A stretch of DNA of 64,000 nt from Rhizobium favelukesii (lineage in GTDB: Bacteria > Pseudomonadota > Alphaproteobacteria > Rhizobiales > Rhizobiaceae): NCBI RefSeq assembly GCF_000577275.2, contig NZ_HG916855.1:1054001-1118000 (forward strand). The letters are read 5' to 3'. This document shows positions 8,963 to 17,714 of the stretch, piece by piece. Each line of letters begins with the position of its first letter. The first letter of the stretch is position 1. The position numbers and the translations under genes were made by a program. The notes under the pieces were generated by a model. The model worked only from the letters and a program-made list of their open reading frames with translations, made no database searches and was not told where the DNA came from.

Positions 8963-9806
8963 GGCGTAAACCCATTAATGTTCTTGGCGTTTTGCGTGCC
9001 TCGTGATTCAAGGCTTCCGAATGAGGAGCCATGATGACACGCCGCCGCTACGAACTCACGGACCAGGAATGGTCGATTATTTCGCCACTTCTTCCCAACA
9101 AGCCGCGCGGCGTTCCCCGTGTCGACGACCGACGGGTGTTGAATGGCATCCTTTGGCGCTTCCGAACAGGCTCTCCTTGGGCGGAAGTTCCTGAGCGGTA
9201 TGGGCCGCCAACCACCTGCTACAACCGCTTCGTCCGCTGGCGGAAGGCTGGTGTCTGGGATCGGCTTCTTGAAGCGGTTTCAGAAGCTTACGATGGCGAC
9301 ATCGTCATGATCGACTCGACCTGTGTTCGCGTTCACCAGCACGCGGCCACGGGAAAAAAGGGGATCAAGACGATGGTGGCATGGGACGTTCCCGCGGCGG
9401 GCTCACGAGCAAAATCCACGCGCTCGTCGACGCTGAAGGTCGGCCCGTCACGCTCCGCCTGACCGGCGGGCAGATTGCTGATTGCACTGAAGCCGATGCG
9501 CTGACTGACAGCCTCGGCGAAGGCGACATCCTGCTTGCCGACAAGGGCTATGACAGTAACGCCATCCGGGCTAAGGCGGCCGCGCGCAAAGCCTGGGCCA
9601 ACATCCCGCCCAAAGCAAATCGGACGGGCTCCTTCTCATTCTCGCGCTGGGTTTATCGGCAGCGAAACCTCGTGGAGCGGTTTTTCAACAAGATCAAACA
9701 GTTCAGAGGTATCGCCACACGCTACGACAAGCGCCCGGAAAACTATCTCGCCGCTGTCAAACTTGTCGCGGCGCGGATCTGGTGTCAGAGTTTATGAGTC
9801 GACGCC
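8963..9806 (+). mobile_element. IS5-family (IS427-type) insertion sequence
   Basis: The element is about 844 bp with imperfect terminal repeats, GGCGTAAACCCAT on the left against GGCGTCGACTCAT on the right, and CTAG on each side (8959-8962 and 9807-9810). It abuts the IS701 element directly, sharing the CTAG between them. Confidence 0.8.
9031..9797 (+). CDS. IS5/IS427-type transposase, two frames joined by -1 frameshift
   Basis: The first frame (9031-9462) encodes the N-terminal helix-turn-helix part (YELTDQEWSIISPLLPNK, then RVLNGILWRFRTGSPW) and the first catalytic Asp in IVMIDSTCVRVHQH. The second frame supplies GMGRSRGGLTSKIHALVDAE, LLADKGYDS and the RNLVERFFNKIKQFRGIATRY block with the catalytic Glu. 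The frames join at A-AAA-AAG (9354-9360), the classic slippery heptamer of the IS427 group; slippage gives ...TGKKGDQDDGGMGRSRGG. GGAG precedes the ATG pair at 9031/9034. Both halves are full length, so the element is probably active. Confidence 0.88.
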
Positions 9807-9817
9807 CTAGCGAAATC

Positions 9818-9868
9818 AAATGTCCGCGATTTGGCGGAATCAGTGTCCCGTTAATCCGAAATCCGCAC
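9818..9868. repeat. Possible IS21-family terminal-repeat remnant
   Basis: The sequence reads TGTCCGCGATTTGGCGGAAT then CAGTGTCCCGTTAATCCGAA then ATCCGCA. This pattern of alternating TGTCC and CGGAAT blocks resembles the repeats at the ends of IS21-type elements. No istA or istB remains beside it, so this is a tentative scar call. Confidence 0.35.
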
Positions 9869-10422
9869 TATGGTCGAGGGAGGCAAGATACCCTGTGAAT
9901 CTCTGCGGCTTCCATCGGAGGTGCCAAAGACATGAGGAAGCTGTGGTAAACAGCCGCTGGCGCATCATTCGCGCCGACATAGCAACTTATGAGGATAATA
10001 CTGCGTGATCTCAACTAAAAGGAAGCAGGTGCGGGCCATTGGTGGGGCATAGAGATATGAATTTTGTGAAGCGGTTTCGCCCCACCCATCTGACTTGTTA
10101 GTTCCCCGCTTCGAGCGATGAACGCGCAGCGCACACCGATCGGCAATACGATCTCCAAGAACTCCATTACCAAAACCATGCGACGGAAGGATGATCAGAG
10201 ACTCGAGTCTCCTATTGCTAAAAAGCTAGCAAAACACATGTTTGAAATTTGACCGGAAGGGCTGTAACGACAGAAAAATGATCCGCGCGTTTAATCTTCA
10301 AATGAACCGTGGGTGTCTGCTACCCCTCGATACCAGACTTTTTACGTCGAAGCGATGCCTCACCAATGGTGCCTGGCCTTGTTAAGCCGCTTGGGGCCCG
10401 ACTGCTTCGAGAACGAGGGTCG
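9869..10422. other. Mostly featureless stretch before the polysaccharide genes
   Basis: The only frame with a clean start and stop is a 44-codon one (10118-10252), listed separately. No terminator or IS end could be supported. Confidence 0.4.
10118..10252 (+). CDS. Possible small protein (44 aa), unrecognised
   Basis: The frame starts MNAQRTPIGNTISKNSITKT and ends LAKHMFEI. It is basic, has no membrane segment, and lacks a strong ribosome site. The phrase PIAKKLAKHMFEI looks like the end of a folded helix, so it could be the tail of a destroyed gene. There is little to support it beyond its composition. Confidence 0.22.
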   Translation: MNAQRTPIGNTISKNSITKTMRRKDDQRLESPIAKKLAKHMFEI

Positions 10423-10791
10423 TTAAGCCCGGCTATAGTCATCGCTAAGGCGAATGATATCGTTCTCATCTAGTAGCTCACCATACTGGATCTCAATAAA
10501 GACGAGCGGCTGATTCCCCGTACACGAGACGCGATGTGTTGCCTTGAGTGGGATATCGACCGTATGTCCGAGCTCAAAGCTGTGATGCGTTCCATCGACT
10601 TCGGCAACGCCTTGACCAGAAACTGCCGTCCAACGCTCAGATCGGTGATTGTGGTATTGGAGGGAAAGCCGCTCACCAGGATTGACTACGATGCGCTTAA
10701 CGACATGGCGCTCGCCAATATCTAAGACATGCCAAGTGCCCCAAGGACGCTGATCATTGTCGCCAATTTTGTAGAGGCTACCCAACCGCAT
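10423..10791 (-). CDS. Stand-alone cupin, mannose-6-phosphate isomerase type II-like
   Basis: The 122-residue protein is a single cupin domain equivalent to the C-terminal third of bifunctional GMP/PMI enzymes. It has RPWGTWHVLD, KRIVVNPGERLSLQYHNHRS (metal-binding HxH), RWTAVSGQGVAEVDG and the second cupin motif ending IEIQYGELLDENDIIRLSDDY. The same blocks end the full-length enzyme at 36244-37671. It could isomerise fructose-6-phosphate and mannose-6-phosphate, or act as a sugar-binding or epimerase-like cupin in the neighbouring polysaccharide locus. The ATG at 10791 has GGGGAG six bases upstream. The gene is divergent from the glycosyltransferase at 11041. Confidence 0.85.
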   Translation of the reverse strand: MRLGSLYKIGDNDQRPWGTWHVLDIGERHVVKRIVVNPGERLSLQYHNHRSERWTAVSGQGVAEVDGTHHSFELGHTVDIPLKATHRVSCTGNQPLVFIEIQYGELLDENDIIRLSDDYSRA

Positions 10792-11040
10792 GCATTGCTC
10801 CCCAAGCGTATATCGCCGGCACCTAACTGCTTCATTTGCTTCTTTAAGGCCTTTTACACCGTTCGCAATAAGGGGCTGCTATTTTCCATGCCTTTGTTTA
10901 TATGAGCCTTCAGGGTCACGCCATCCGTTCTGTGTCGGTTGAGGCTACGAAGGCAGGGCGTATCCGATGACTGCCATGCCGGCGGAATGATTTAAACAGA
11001 GCGAAGGCCGGGGACCTATATGATCCGGCGTTGGAGTGAG

Positions 11041-12153
11041 ATGCGGGTTCTACATTTCTTCAAGACTTATTGGCCCGATACTTTTGGCGGAGTTGAGCGG
11101 ACAATCCACGCAATTGCCAAGGGAACCGCCAAATACGGGATCCAATCCGACGTGCTCTCGCTGAGTAGCATGCCTGAGCAGAACACCCGGGAGTTTGATG
11201 GTCATATCGCTCACAAAGCCAAGCTCGATTTTGAATTTGCCTCGACGGGCTTTTCCTGGGAGGTCTTTGGACGGTTCCGCGAACTAAGCGACAGGGCCGA
11301 CATAGTGCATTACCACTTTCCCTGGCCGGTAATGGATGTTGTCCATCTCACTTCGCGCCTGAGAAAACCGACTGTCGTTACTTACCACTCCGATATCGTC
11401 AAACAGCGGATCCTCTTGCAGCTCTATAGGCCGCTCATGCATCGCTTTCTAACAAGTGTTGACAGGATTGTGGCCACGTCACCGAACTACCTGGCGACCA
11501 GCGACGTGCTGCAGCGCTATAGGAGCAAAACCACGGTCATCCCGCTGGGGCTGGACGAAGGGGATTACCCGCGCGCTTCTGACGATGTGAAGGCACGCTG
11601 GCGCCAGAGGTTTCCGAAGCCATTTTTCCTTTTTGTTGGTGTCCTTCGCTACTACAAGGGTGTGCACATACTCTTGGAGGCTGCAAAGCAGACAGACCAT
11701 GATATCCTGCTAATTGGGCAGGGGCCAATGGAAGCGTCGTTGAAGGCCTATGCAAAGGAGCACAGCCTTGAAAATGTCCATTTTCTTGGAGCGTTGCCGG
11801 ATGCAGACAAAGCCGCACTTCTCGAGCTAAGTACCGGCCTCGTTTTTCCATCTCATTTGCGGTCTGAAGCCTTTGGCCTATCGCTTGTCGAAGCGGCGAT
11901 GTTTGGGAAACCAATGATCTCCTGTGAAATAGGAACTGGGACTAGCTTTGTTAACGTTCACGGTGAAACAGGTGTGGTTGTGAAGCCAAATGACCCAGAT
12001 GCGTTAGCTGGGGCAATGATCCGCCTCTCTAGGCGCCGGAAAGAGGCGCTTGGCTACGGAGAGAAGGCCAGGGCGGCTTATTTGGAGAAATTTACAGCAG
12101 TCCAGATGACGGCCGACTATGCTTCTGTCTATCGCGATATAGTGGGGCGATAG
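11041..12153 (+). CDS. Glycosyltransferase family 4 (group 1)
   Basis: The 370-residue enzyme begins MRVLHFFKTYWPDTFGGVER, the GT4 N-terminal nucleotide-sugar fold signature seen in mannosyl- and rhamnosyltransferases. It has TYHSDIVKQ in the acceptor domain and FVGVLRYYKGVHILLEA for the hinge and donor domain. It ends with the E-x7-E donor motif in SEAFGLSLVEAAMFGKP. No signal or membrane helix is present, so it is a cytoplasmic or peripheral enzyme. The GGAG four bases before 11041 makes this start better than the in-frame ATG at 11020. The neighbouring mannose-isomerase-like cupin makes GDP-mannose a reasonable donor guess. Downstream it runs into nested IS66 elements that separate it from the rest of the locus. 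Confidence 0.88.
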   Translation: MRVLHFFKTYWPDTFGGVERTIHAIAKGTAKYGIQSDVLSLSSMPEQNTREFDGHIAHKAKLDFEFASTGFSWEVFGRFRELSDRADIVHYHFPWPVMDVVHLTSRLRKPTVVTYHSDIVKQRILLQLYRPLMHRFLTSVDRIVATSPNYLATSDVLQRYRSKTTVIPLGLDEGDYPRASDDVKARWRQRFPKPFFLFVGVLRYYKGVHILLEAAKQTDHDILLIGQGPMEASLKAYAKEHSLENVHFLGALPDADKAALLELSTGLVFPSHLRSEAFGLSLVEAAMFGKPMISCEIGTGTSFVNVHGETGVVVKPNDPDALAGAMIRLSRRRKEALGYGEKARAAYLEKFTAVQMTADYASVYRDIVGR

Positions 12154-12327
12154 ATGTTATACCAACGTGAGCGGTCTCTGACTCGTTTCGCGGTTTCCAA
12201 ATCAGTTGAATTCTGAATCTATGTCGCAAACGGAGGTTTGCGGGTAACCCCACGGTGAGGGCCGTCTTGTGATGTGAGGCGGAACGTTGGATGTCCTGGT
12301 GCAAGCACTAGGAATAGTCCTCTGACA

Positions 12328-12605
12328 ATGCAGCAAATCGAAGTGATCACCTCTGTGGAGCGCCGTCGTCGCTGGTCTCGCGCGGAGAAGGAGCGGCTGG
12401 TTGCGGCCTGCCTCGAGCCGAATGCCAGCGTATCTGAGATTGCCCGGTCGGCGGGCATCCACGCGAGTCAGTTGTTCCGGTGGCGCAAAGAACTTTGCCA
12501 GGTCGCACCGCCGCCAGCGCGGCAGCTCATTCCCGTAGAAGTCACGGCCTTGCCTGCGCCTGATCCGGTGGAGACAACACTGCCACCCTCGACCGCAAGA
12601 AGATA
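12328..12605 (+). pseudogene. IS66 tnpA (OrfA), interrupted
   Basis: The 5' part encodes MQQIEVITSVERRRRWSRAE, then a helix-turn-helix (VSEIARSAGIHASQLFRWRKE). It is cut at codon 93 by the inner IS66 element. Joining across one copy of the 8-bp duplication restores RKKISIVTIELGRGRRIRVE and a stop at 15522 that overlaps tnpB by four bases, so the gene was intact before insertion. Confidence 0.85.
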
Positions 12606-12694
12606 GTGAGCGTCCGGTGAGGGGATTTTGGTCAGGCGGGGAATTGGCGCAAGTTACGACACAGATGAATCATTTGTGACGTAACAGGGTATGA

Positions 12695-13078
12695 ATGGCC
12701 AAGGTTGAGATCCTGACGGGTACGGAGCGACAACGTCGATGGTCCACAGAATTGAAGCTTTCGATTTTGCAAGAAGCGTTTAGTGCGGATGGGAGCGTTT
12801 CCGACGTAGCGCGCCGGCACGACGTCCTTCCGCAACAGATATACGCCTGGCGAAAGAAGTTCTTTCCACCTGAATTGAAATCTCCGGAGACCGCATTCAT
12901 TCCGGTCTCGCTTATCGGAGCATCGGCGAGCCACAGCGACGATACCAAGAAGAGCGGTGTTCGGTCGAAGTGTAAAGACGTTGAGATCGTTCTGAGGAAT
13001 GGCCGCTTGCTAAGAATTGCAGCGGACATGGATCTCCAGGTGTTATCGTCGCTGGTCGCTTGTGTGGAGGCAGCATGA
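12695..13078 (+). CDS. IS66 TnpA (OrfA)
   Basis: The 127-residue DNA-binding accessory protein has KVEILTGTERQRRWSTELK and a helix-turn-helix, VSDVARRHDVLPQQIYAWRK, followed by a basic C-terminal region (VEIVLRNGRLLRI). It overlaps tnpB by ATGA, which indicates translational coupling. It is required together with TnpB and TnpC for IS66 transposition. Confidence 0.9.
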   Translation: MAKVEILTGTERQRRWSTELKLSILQEAFSADGSVSDVARRHDVLPQQIYAWRKKFFPPELKSPETAFIPVSLIGASASHSDDTKKSGVRSKCKDVEIVLRNGRLLRIAADMDLQVLSSLVACVEAA

Positions 13079-13422
13079 TCGGGCCTTCGGGAAATGTGCG
13101 GGTTTATCTGGCCTGCGGAGTGACCGACATGCGGCGTGGCATTGATGGACTGTCGGCGCTCGTTGAGACGGTTATCAAGGAGGCGCCAGGTTCCGGCGCA
13201 ATCTTCGGCTTCCGCGGAAAACGTGCTGATCGGATCAAACTTTTATGGTGGGATGGCCAAGGGTTCTGCCTATTTTACAAAATTTTGGAACGCGGATACT
13301 TTCCCTGGCCGACGGCGAAAGAAGGGGTTGCGCATCTGACGCAAGCCCAGTTGTCGATGCTTGTTGAGGGGATCGACTGGCGCCGACCTGCGTGGACTTC
13401 CGCTCCCGGTCGAACGGGTTAA
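13075..13422 (+). CDS. IS66 TnpB (OrfB, IS66_Orf2)
   Basis: The 115-residue protein has the conserved IS66_Orf2 pattern: VRVYLACGVTDMRRGIDGLS, FGFRGKRADRIKLLWWDGQG and FCLFYKILERGYFPWP, ending LSMLVEGIDWRRP. Its biochemical role is unsettled, but it is essential in studied elements. The start overlaps the tnpA stop codon. A 72-base spacer separates it from tnpC. Confidence 0.92.
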   Translation: MIGPSGNVRVYLACGVTDMRRGIDGLSALVETVIKEAPGSGAIFGFRGKRADRIKLLWWDGQGFCLFYKILERGYFPWPTAKEGVAHLTQAQLSMLVEGIDWRRPAWTSAPGRTG

Positions 13423-13494
13423 AAGCTATATTTTGCAATGACATCCGAGGCATAATGCTAGCGTTTCCGGCGCAAATCGGCTACGTATGCGGGT

Positions 13495-15060
13495 ATGGAA
13501 ACGACGCCGCTGGACAGTCAGGACGAGCTATCTGTTTTGCGCGCTCTCGTCGCTGAACAGGCGGCGAAACTTGAGAGCCAAGAAGCTGAAGTCAGCAAGC
13601 GAGACTCCATTATCGGGCTCCTGCGCGCGCAGTTGGATTTGCTCCGCCATCGGCAGCATGGCGCTTCTTCGGAAAAGATCGACCGCAAGATCGAGCAATT
13701 CGAGCTGATGCTGGAGGAGATCGAAGCCTCCCGTGCCGAGGCCGAGCTTCGCTCCGGGAAAGCTCCTTTGCCGGAGTTGGACGACGCACCGGATAAGCCG
13801 AAGCGCAAACCATTGCCCGATGGTCTTCCAACCGAAGAACTGGTCTATGCGGCACCCTGCAATTGTCCGACCTGTGGTGGTACATCGTTCCTGAAGGCCG
13901 CTGACAGGGTGGTCCAGGTGATGGAGCACGTGCCGGCGTCCGTCAAGATTGTCCGCCACGTCGAAAAGCGCATGATCTGCAGGGACTGCGATACGACGGT
14001 GGCAGGCGAAATGCCGACCCTGCCGATCGAACGCGGCAAGCCCGGACCGGGGTTGCTGGCCCATATCATGGTCGCCAAATTCGACGATCACATCCCGCTC
14101 TACCGTCTATCCGAGATGTACGACCGGCTGGGGATAGATATCTCCCGATCCGTGATGGCCGACTGGGTCGGCCGCGTGTCAGTTCTGCTGGCTCCTCTCA
14201 TCTTGCTGATTAGAGCCCATATCGCGGCGGTCGATCGAATACATACGGACGATACCCCGGTGGATGTTCTCGACCCTGGGCGAGGAAAGACAAAAACCGG
14301 GCGGGTCTGGGTCTATGTCTTCGATGGCAGCGGCTATCAAGATCCCACTCCAAGAGCCATTGCCTACTACTATAGCCCCGACCGCAAGGGCGCGCATCCA
14401 GCCGACCATCTCGCTGCCTTCAGCGGCGTGATGCACGCGGATGGCTATGGTGGCTATAAGAAGCTTTACGGCAACCAGATCATCGAGGCTGCGTGCATGG
14501 CGCATGTACGCCGCAAGTTCCACGATGTGATCAAGCTGAAGCCATCTCCAATCGCTGACGAAGCGCTGTCGCGCATCGGTACGCTCTACGATATCGAAGA
14601 TCGTATCCGCGGCATGTCGGCTGACCAGCGGCGTACACTGCGCCAGCAACACGCCAGGCCCCTTCTGGAGGACCTCAAGAGCTGGATAGAAGAGACGCTT
14701 TCGACGCTGCCACAGAAGCAGAAGCTGGCTGAAGCGATGCGATATGCCCTCTCGCGATGGGCAGCGTTGAGCGTTTACATCGATGATGGCCGTGTCGAAA
14801 TCGATAACAACATAGCTGAACGAGCCATGCGTCCGCTTGGAATCGGAAGAAAAAATTGGCTCTTCGCCGGGTCAGACAAGGGCGGTGAGCGCATCGCCAA
14901 CATCCTGACCATCATCGAGACTGCCAAACTCCATGGCCACAATCCGGAGGTCTATCTCACAGACGTCCTGACCCGGATACAGAGCCACCCAAAGGATCGG
15001 CTCCAGGAATTGCTACCGTGGCAGTGGGCGCCTGCAAAAGACCGATACGAGGCTGCGTGA
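13495..15060 (+). CDS. IS66 TnpC transposase
   Basis: The 521-residue DDE transposase starts with a leucine-zipper-like coiled coil (about 10-85). A zinc-finger region follows (CNCPTCGG and MICRDCD). The IS66 catalytic domain contains IHTDDTPVDVLDPG (first Asp), GVMHADGYGGYKKLY (second Asp), CMAHVRRKFHD, and the C-terminal NNIAERAMRPLGIGRKNWLF (Glu). The end LPWQWAP is the family terminus. It is full length and likely functional. Confidence 0.95.
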   Translation: METTPLDSQDELSVLRALVAEQAAKLESQEAEVSKRDSIIGLLRAQLDLLRHRQHGASSEKIDRKIEQFELMLEEIEASRAEAELRSGKAPLPELDDAPDKPKRKPLPDGLPTEELVYAAPCNCPTCGGTSFLKAADRVVQVMEHVPASVKIVRHVEKRMICRDCDTTVAGEMPTLPIERGKPGPGLLAHIMVAKFDDHIPLYRLSEMYDRLGIDISRSVMADWVGRVSVLLAPLILLIRAHIAAVDRIHTDDTPVDVLDPGRGKTKTGRVWVYVFDGSGYQDPTPRAIAYYYSPDRKGAHPADHLAAFSGVMHADGYGGYKKLYGNQIIEAACMAHVRRKFHDVIKLKPSPIADEALSRIGTLYDIEDRIRGMSADQRRTLRQQHARPLLEDLKSWIEETLSTLPQKQKLAEAMRYALSRWAALSVYIDDGRVEIDNNIAERAMRPLGIGRKNWLFAGSDKGGERIANILTIIETAKLHGHNPEVYLTDVLTRIQSHPKDRLQELLPWQWAPAKDRYEAA

Positions 15061-15365
15061 TGGCACGCTCGAGGTTCATCTATACGCTGAAAGAAGTCGC
15101 CGGCATGATCGGCGAGAACCTCGAATTAATCGAGGAGGTGACCGCCAACTCAGACAATATCGCCGAGGGCGAACTGGTATATGTCCGCGATGGCAGTGAA
15201 GATGGCACAACAGGCCTGACCGAAAATGGAATTGACGACCTTCGAGATCTCCTGGCCGACATACGGACGTGGGATGGTGGAATCCGCCAGTTCCTCGTCG
15301 ATGAACAATGCGATCCCGAGATGATCGAGCGCGTCATGGCAGATGAACTAAGCCGCAAGTCCTAA
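15060..15365 (+). CDS. IS66 fourth ORF (accessory, unknown function)
   Basis: The 101-residue acidic protein starts MARSRFIYTLKEVAGMIGEN. The ATG overlaps the tnpC stop by one base (TGATG), so it is translated by coupling. It lies inside the terminal repeats and moves with the element. No catalytic motif is visible. Small downstream genes of this sort occur in several rhizobial IS66 elements. Confidence 0.75.
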   Translation: MARSRFIYTLKEVAGMIGENLELIEEVTANSDNIAEGELVYVRDGSEDGTTGLTENGIDDLRDLLADIRTWDGGIRQFLVDEQCDPEMIERVMADELSRKS

Positions 15366-15518
15366 ACCGCGCCTCGTAGACGCAAAAAATGCGTTCGCCG
15401 GACGCTCACAGAAGATAAGCATTGTGACGATCGAGCTTGGCCGCGGCCGGCGCATTCGTGTGGAGAGCGATGTCGATACTGAAGCGCTCGCTCGGATCCT
15501 CGACGTGGTCGAGCGGCG

Positions 15519-15848
15519 ATGATCCCGGTTCCGAGCGGCGTGAAGGTCTGGCTGGCGACGGGACACACAGACATGCGGAAAGGCTTCCCCGGCTTGTCGT
15601 TGATGGTGCAGGAGACGCTGAAGGGGGATCCGCATGGCGGCCACCTATTCTGCTTCCGTGGGCGTCGGGGCGGGCTGATCAAGGTAATCTGGCACGACGG
15701 CCAAGGTGCCTGTCTGTTCACGCGCGGCCGCTTCATATGGCCGTCAGCGGCTGACGGCACGGTGGTCATAACTCCTGCACAGCTCGGCTATCTGCTTGAA
15801 GGGATTGACTGGCGATGCCGCAAAGAACCTGGCGTCCAGGCTGGGTAG
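15519..15848 (+). CDS. IS66 TnpB of the outer element
   Basis: The 109-residue intact IS66_Orf2 protein has VKVWLATGHTDMRKGFPGLS, FCFRGRRGGLIKVIWHDGQG and LGYLLEGIDWR. It overlaps the displaced 3' end of tnpA (ATGA). It belongs to the outer, disrupted IS66 and so cannot support transposition by itself. Confidence 0.85.
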   Translation: MIPVPSGVKVWLATGHTDMRKGFPGLSLMVQETLKGDPHGGHLFCFRGRRGGLIKVIWHDGQGACLFTRGRFIWPSAADGTVVITPAQLGYLLEGIDWRCRKEPGVQAG

Positions 15849-16055
15849 CGGAAATGGCTGGAAAGGCAAGGCCGAATATGATTCCATCTTGCCATGACCG
15901 AAGCGGACGATCAGCTTCCCGACGACCTTGCCAGCGCTCACGCGATGATCCTCGCCGAGCGCGCCGCCCGTCGTGAAGCCGAGGCTGTTGCTGCTCGTGC
16001 GCAAGCTGTAAACTCCCGTTCCGATGCGCTGATTGCCCGGCTGAGACTAAATTAG

Positions 16056-17714
16056 TGTCCGTCCACAAACGGTAAACCGCTGAAATTATTGGAGGAATCG
16101 CGATATTGCCGCGGGCAAAGCCCGGCGGTTTCAGGTACACTTTAGATCAAGCCATTGATTCTAAAGACAAACCCGCAACCGCCGGAGCCGACAATGCGCC
16201 AAGAACGCACCGTCCAATCCAATATATTCGATCTTTTCGCCGAACACGAGATCGGCCGCGAGCTGAAAGCCATGTCGCAATGGCTGGATGAGCATCGTGA
16301 TCTGCTCGGGCTGGTAGCGCAGGACCTGCGCCGCCACGGCGTCAAGGAGACCGGCCGCGAGGGCCTGCCGGCGGAGGCCGTGCTGCGTTGCGCCCTGCTC
16401 AAACAACACCGTCAGTTGAGTTATGAGGAGCTGGCCTTTCATCTGGAAGATTCCGCCTCGTTCCGGGCTTTTGCCCGGCTGCCATGGGGGTGCAGCCCGA
16501 AGAAGTCGGTCTTGCACAAGACGATCAGCGCGATCCGGGCCGGGACCTTTGAAGCGATCAATCGCGTGCTGTTGACAAGCGCCCGGCAGGACAAGGTGGA
16601 ACGCGGCAAGGTCGTGCGCATCGACAGCACCGTCACTTCGGCGCTGATGCACGAACCGAGCGACAGCAGTCTTTTGTGGGACTGCGTGCGGGTGATGGTG
16701 CGGCTGTTGCAGCAGGCGGCTTCCTTGGGCAGCGCCATCTTATGGCACGATCACTGCCGCGCGGCGAAGAAGCGATCCCGGGCGATCCAATTTACCCGCG
16801 GTCGTCCGAAACGAGTTCAGCACTATCGCGCGCTGCTCAGGATCACGCGCACCACCTTGAGCTATCTCGAACAGGCGGCGGCGCAGCTGCCCTTGGCGGC
16901 GGGCCCGGCGGTCGAACGCTGGCAGGCCCAAGTCCGCCACTATAAGCCGCTGATCGAACGGATCATCGCCCAGACCGAGCGGCGGGTCCTGGCCGGCGAG
17001 GCGGTGCCGGCTGGCGACAAGCTGGTCAGTTTGTTCGAGCCGCATGCCGACATCATCGTCAAAGGCAGCCGCGACGTCGAGTATGGCCATAAGATCAATT
17101 TGACCACCGGCACAAGCGGGCTGATCCTCGACCTCGTCGTCGAAGCCGGCAACCCGGCCGACAGCGAGCGCTTGCTGCCGATGCTGGAGCGTCACATTGG
17201 CATCTGGGGCGAGCCGCCACGGCAGGCCGCCGCCGACGGCGGCTATGCCAGCCGCGAAAATCTGAGCGGAGCCAAGGCCTGGGGCGTGCGAGACATGGCC
17301 TTCCACAAGAAGTGCGGCCTCAAGATCGAAGACATGGTCAAAAGCCGTTGGGTCTATCGCAAGCTACGCAACTTCCGCGCCGGCATCGAGGCCGGCATCT
17401 CCTGCCTCAAACGCGCCTACGGCTTGGGGCGCTGCACCTGGCGTGGGCTCGACCACTTCAAGACTTATGTCTGGTCCTCGGTGGTCGCTTACAATCTCGC
17501 CCTCTTCGCCCGCCTCAGATCGAACTGACATCCCATGTCGCCAGCCAAAACCGGACCGGCGGAACGCCGGCAGTTCCCAATGCGCGCATTTCCACCAGAA
17601 ATCCTGGCCGCCGCAATTAGCACCCATGAGCCACACCGCATGGCTTCAAAGCGGCCACCAAGCGGAACCCAAACGCGCTGCAAGCACAAGAAAACCAGCC
17701 GTTTATGGACGGAA
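16056..17714 (+). mobile_element. ISNCY-type insertion sequence
   Basis: The ends are related inverted repeats, TGTCCGTCCACAAACGG on the left and TTCCGTCCATAAACGG on the right (read inward). The 10-mer ACTAAATTAG occurs on both sides (16046-16055 and 17715-17724), probably an 8-10 bp target duplication. It interrupts the outer IS66 tnpC. Confidence 0.75.
16194..17528 (+). CDS. ISNCY-family transposase (DDE)
   Basis: The 444-residue protein begins MRQERTVQSNIFDLFAEHEI. Its DDE parts are VVRIDSTVTSALMHEP (Asp), a second Asp in AAADGGYASRENL and the FRAGIEAGISCLKRAYGLGR C-terminal block with Glu. KGSRDVEYGHKINLTTG is also conserved in this group. I preferred the ATG at 16194 (GGAG six bases upstream) over a TTG at 16155. 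About 185 bases of non-coding DNA follow before the right end. Confidence 0.85.
   Translation: MRQERTVQSNIFDLFAEHEIGRELKAMSQWLDEHRDLLGLVAQDLRRHGVKETGREGLPAEAVLRCALLKQHRQLSYEELAFHLEDSASFRAFARLPWGCSPKKSVLHKTISAIRAGTFEAINRVLLTSARQDKVERGKVVRIDSTVTSALMHEPSDSSLLWDCVRVMVRLLQQAASLGSAILWHDHCRAAKKRSRAIQFTRGRPKRVQHYRALLRITRTTLSYLEQAAAQLPLAAGPAVERWQAQVRHYKPLIERIIAQTERRVLAGEAVPAGDKLVSLFEPHADIIVKGSRDVEYGHKINLTTGTSGLILDLVVEAGNPADSERLLPMLERHIGIWGEPPRQAAADGGYASRENLSGAKAWGVRDMAFHKKCGLKIEDMVKSRWVYRKLRNFRAGIEAGISCLKRAYGLGRCTWRGLDHFKTYVWSSVVAYNLALFARLRSN

Larger units (their letters stand above)
12606..15410 (+). mobile_element. Complete IS66-family element (inner)
   Basis: The element is 2805 bp. The left terminal repeat GTGAGCGTCCGGTGA (12606-12620) pairs with the right end TCGCCGGACGCTCAC (15396-15410) with one mismatch. 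The 8-bp duplication AGAAGATA flanks it exactly (12598-12605 and 15411-15418), the length typical of IS66. It carries tnpA, tnpB, tnpC and a fourth small gene, all apparently intact. Confidence 0.93.
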
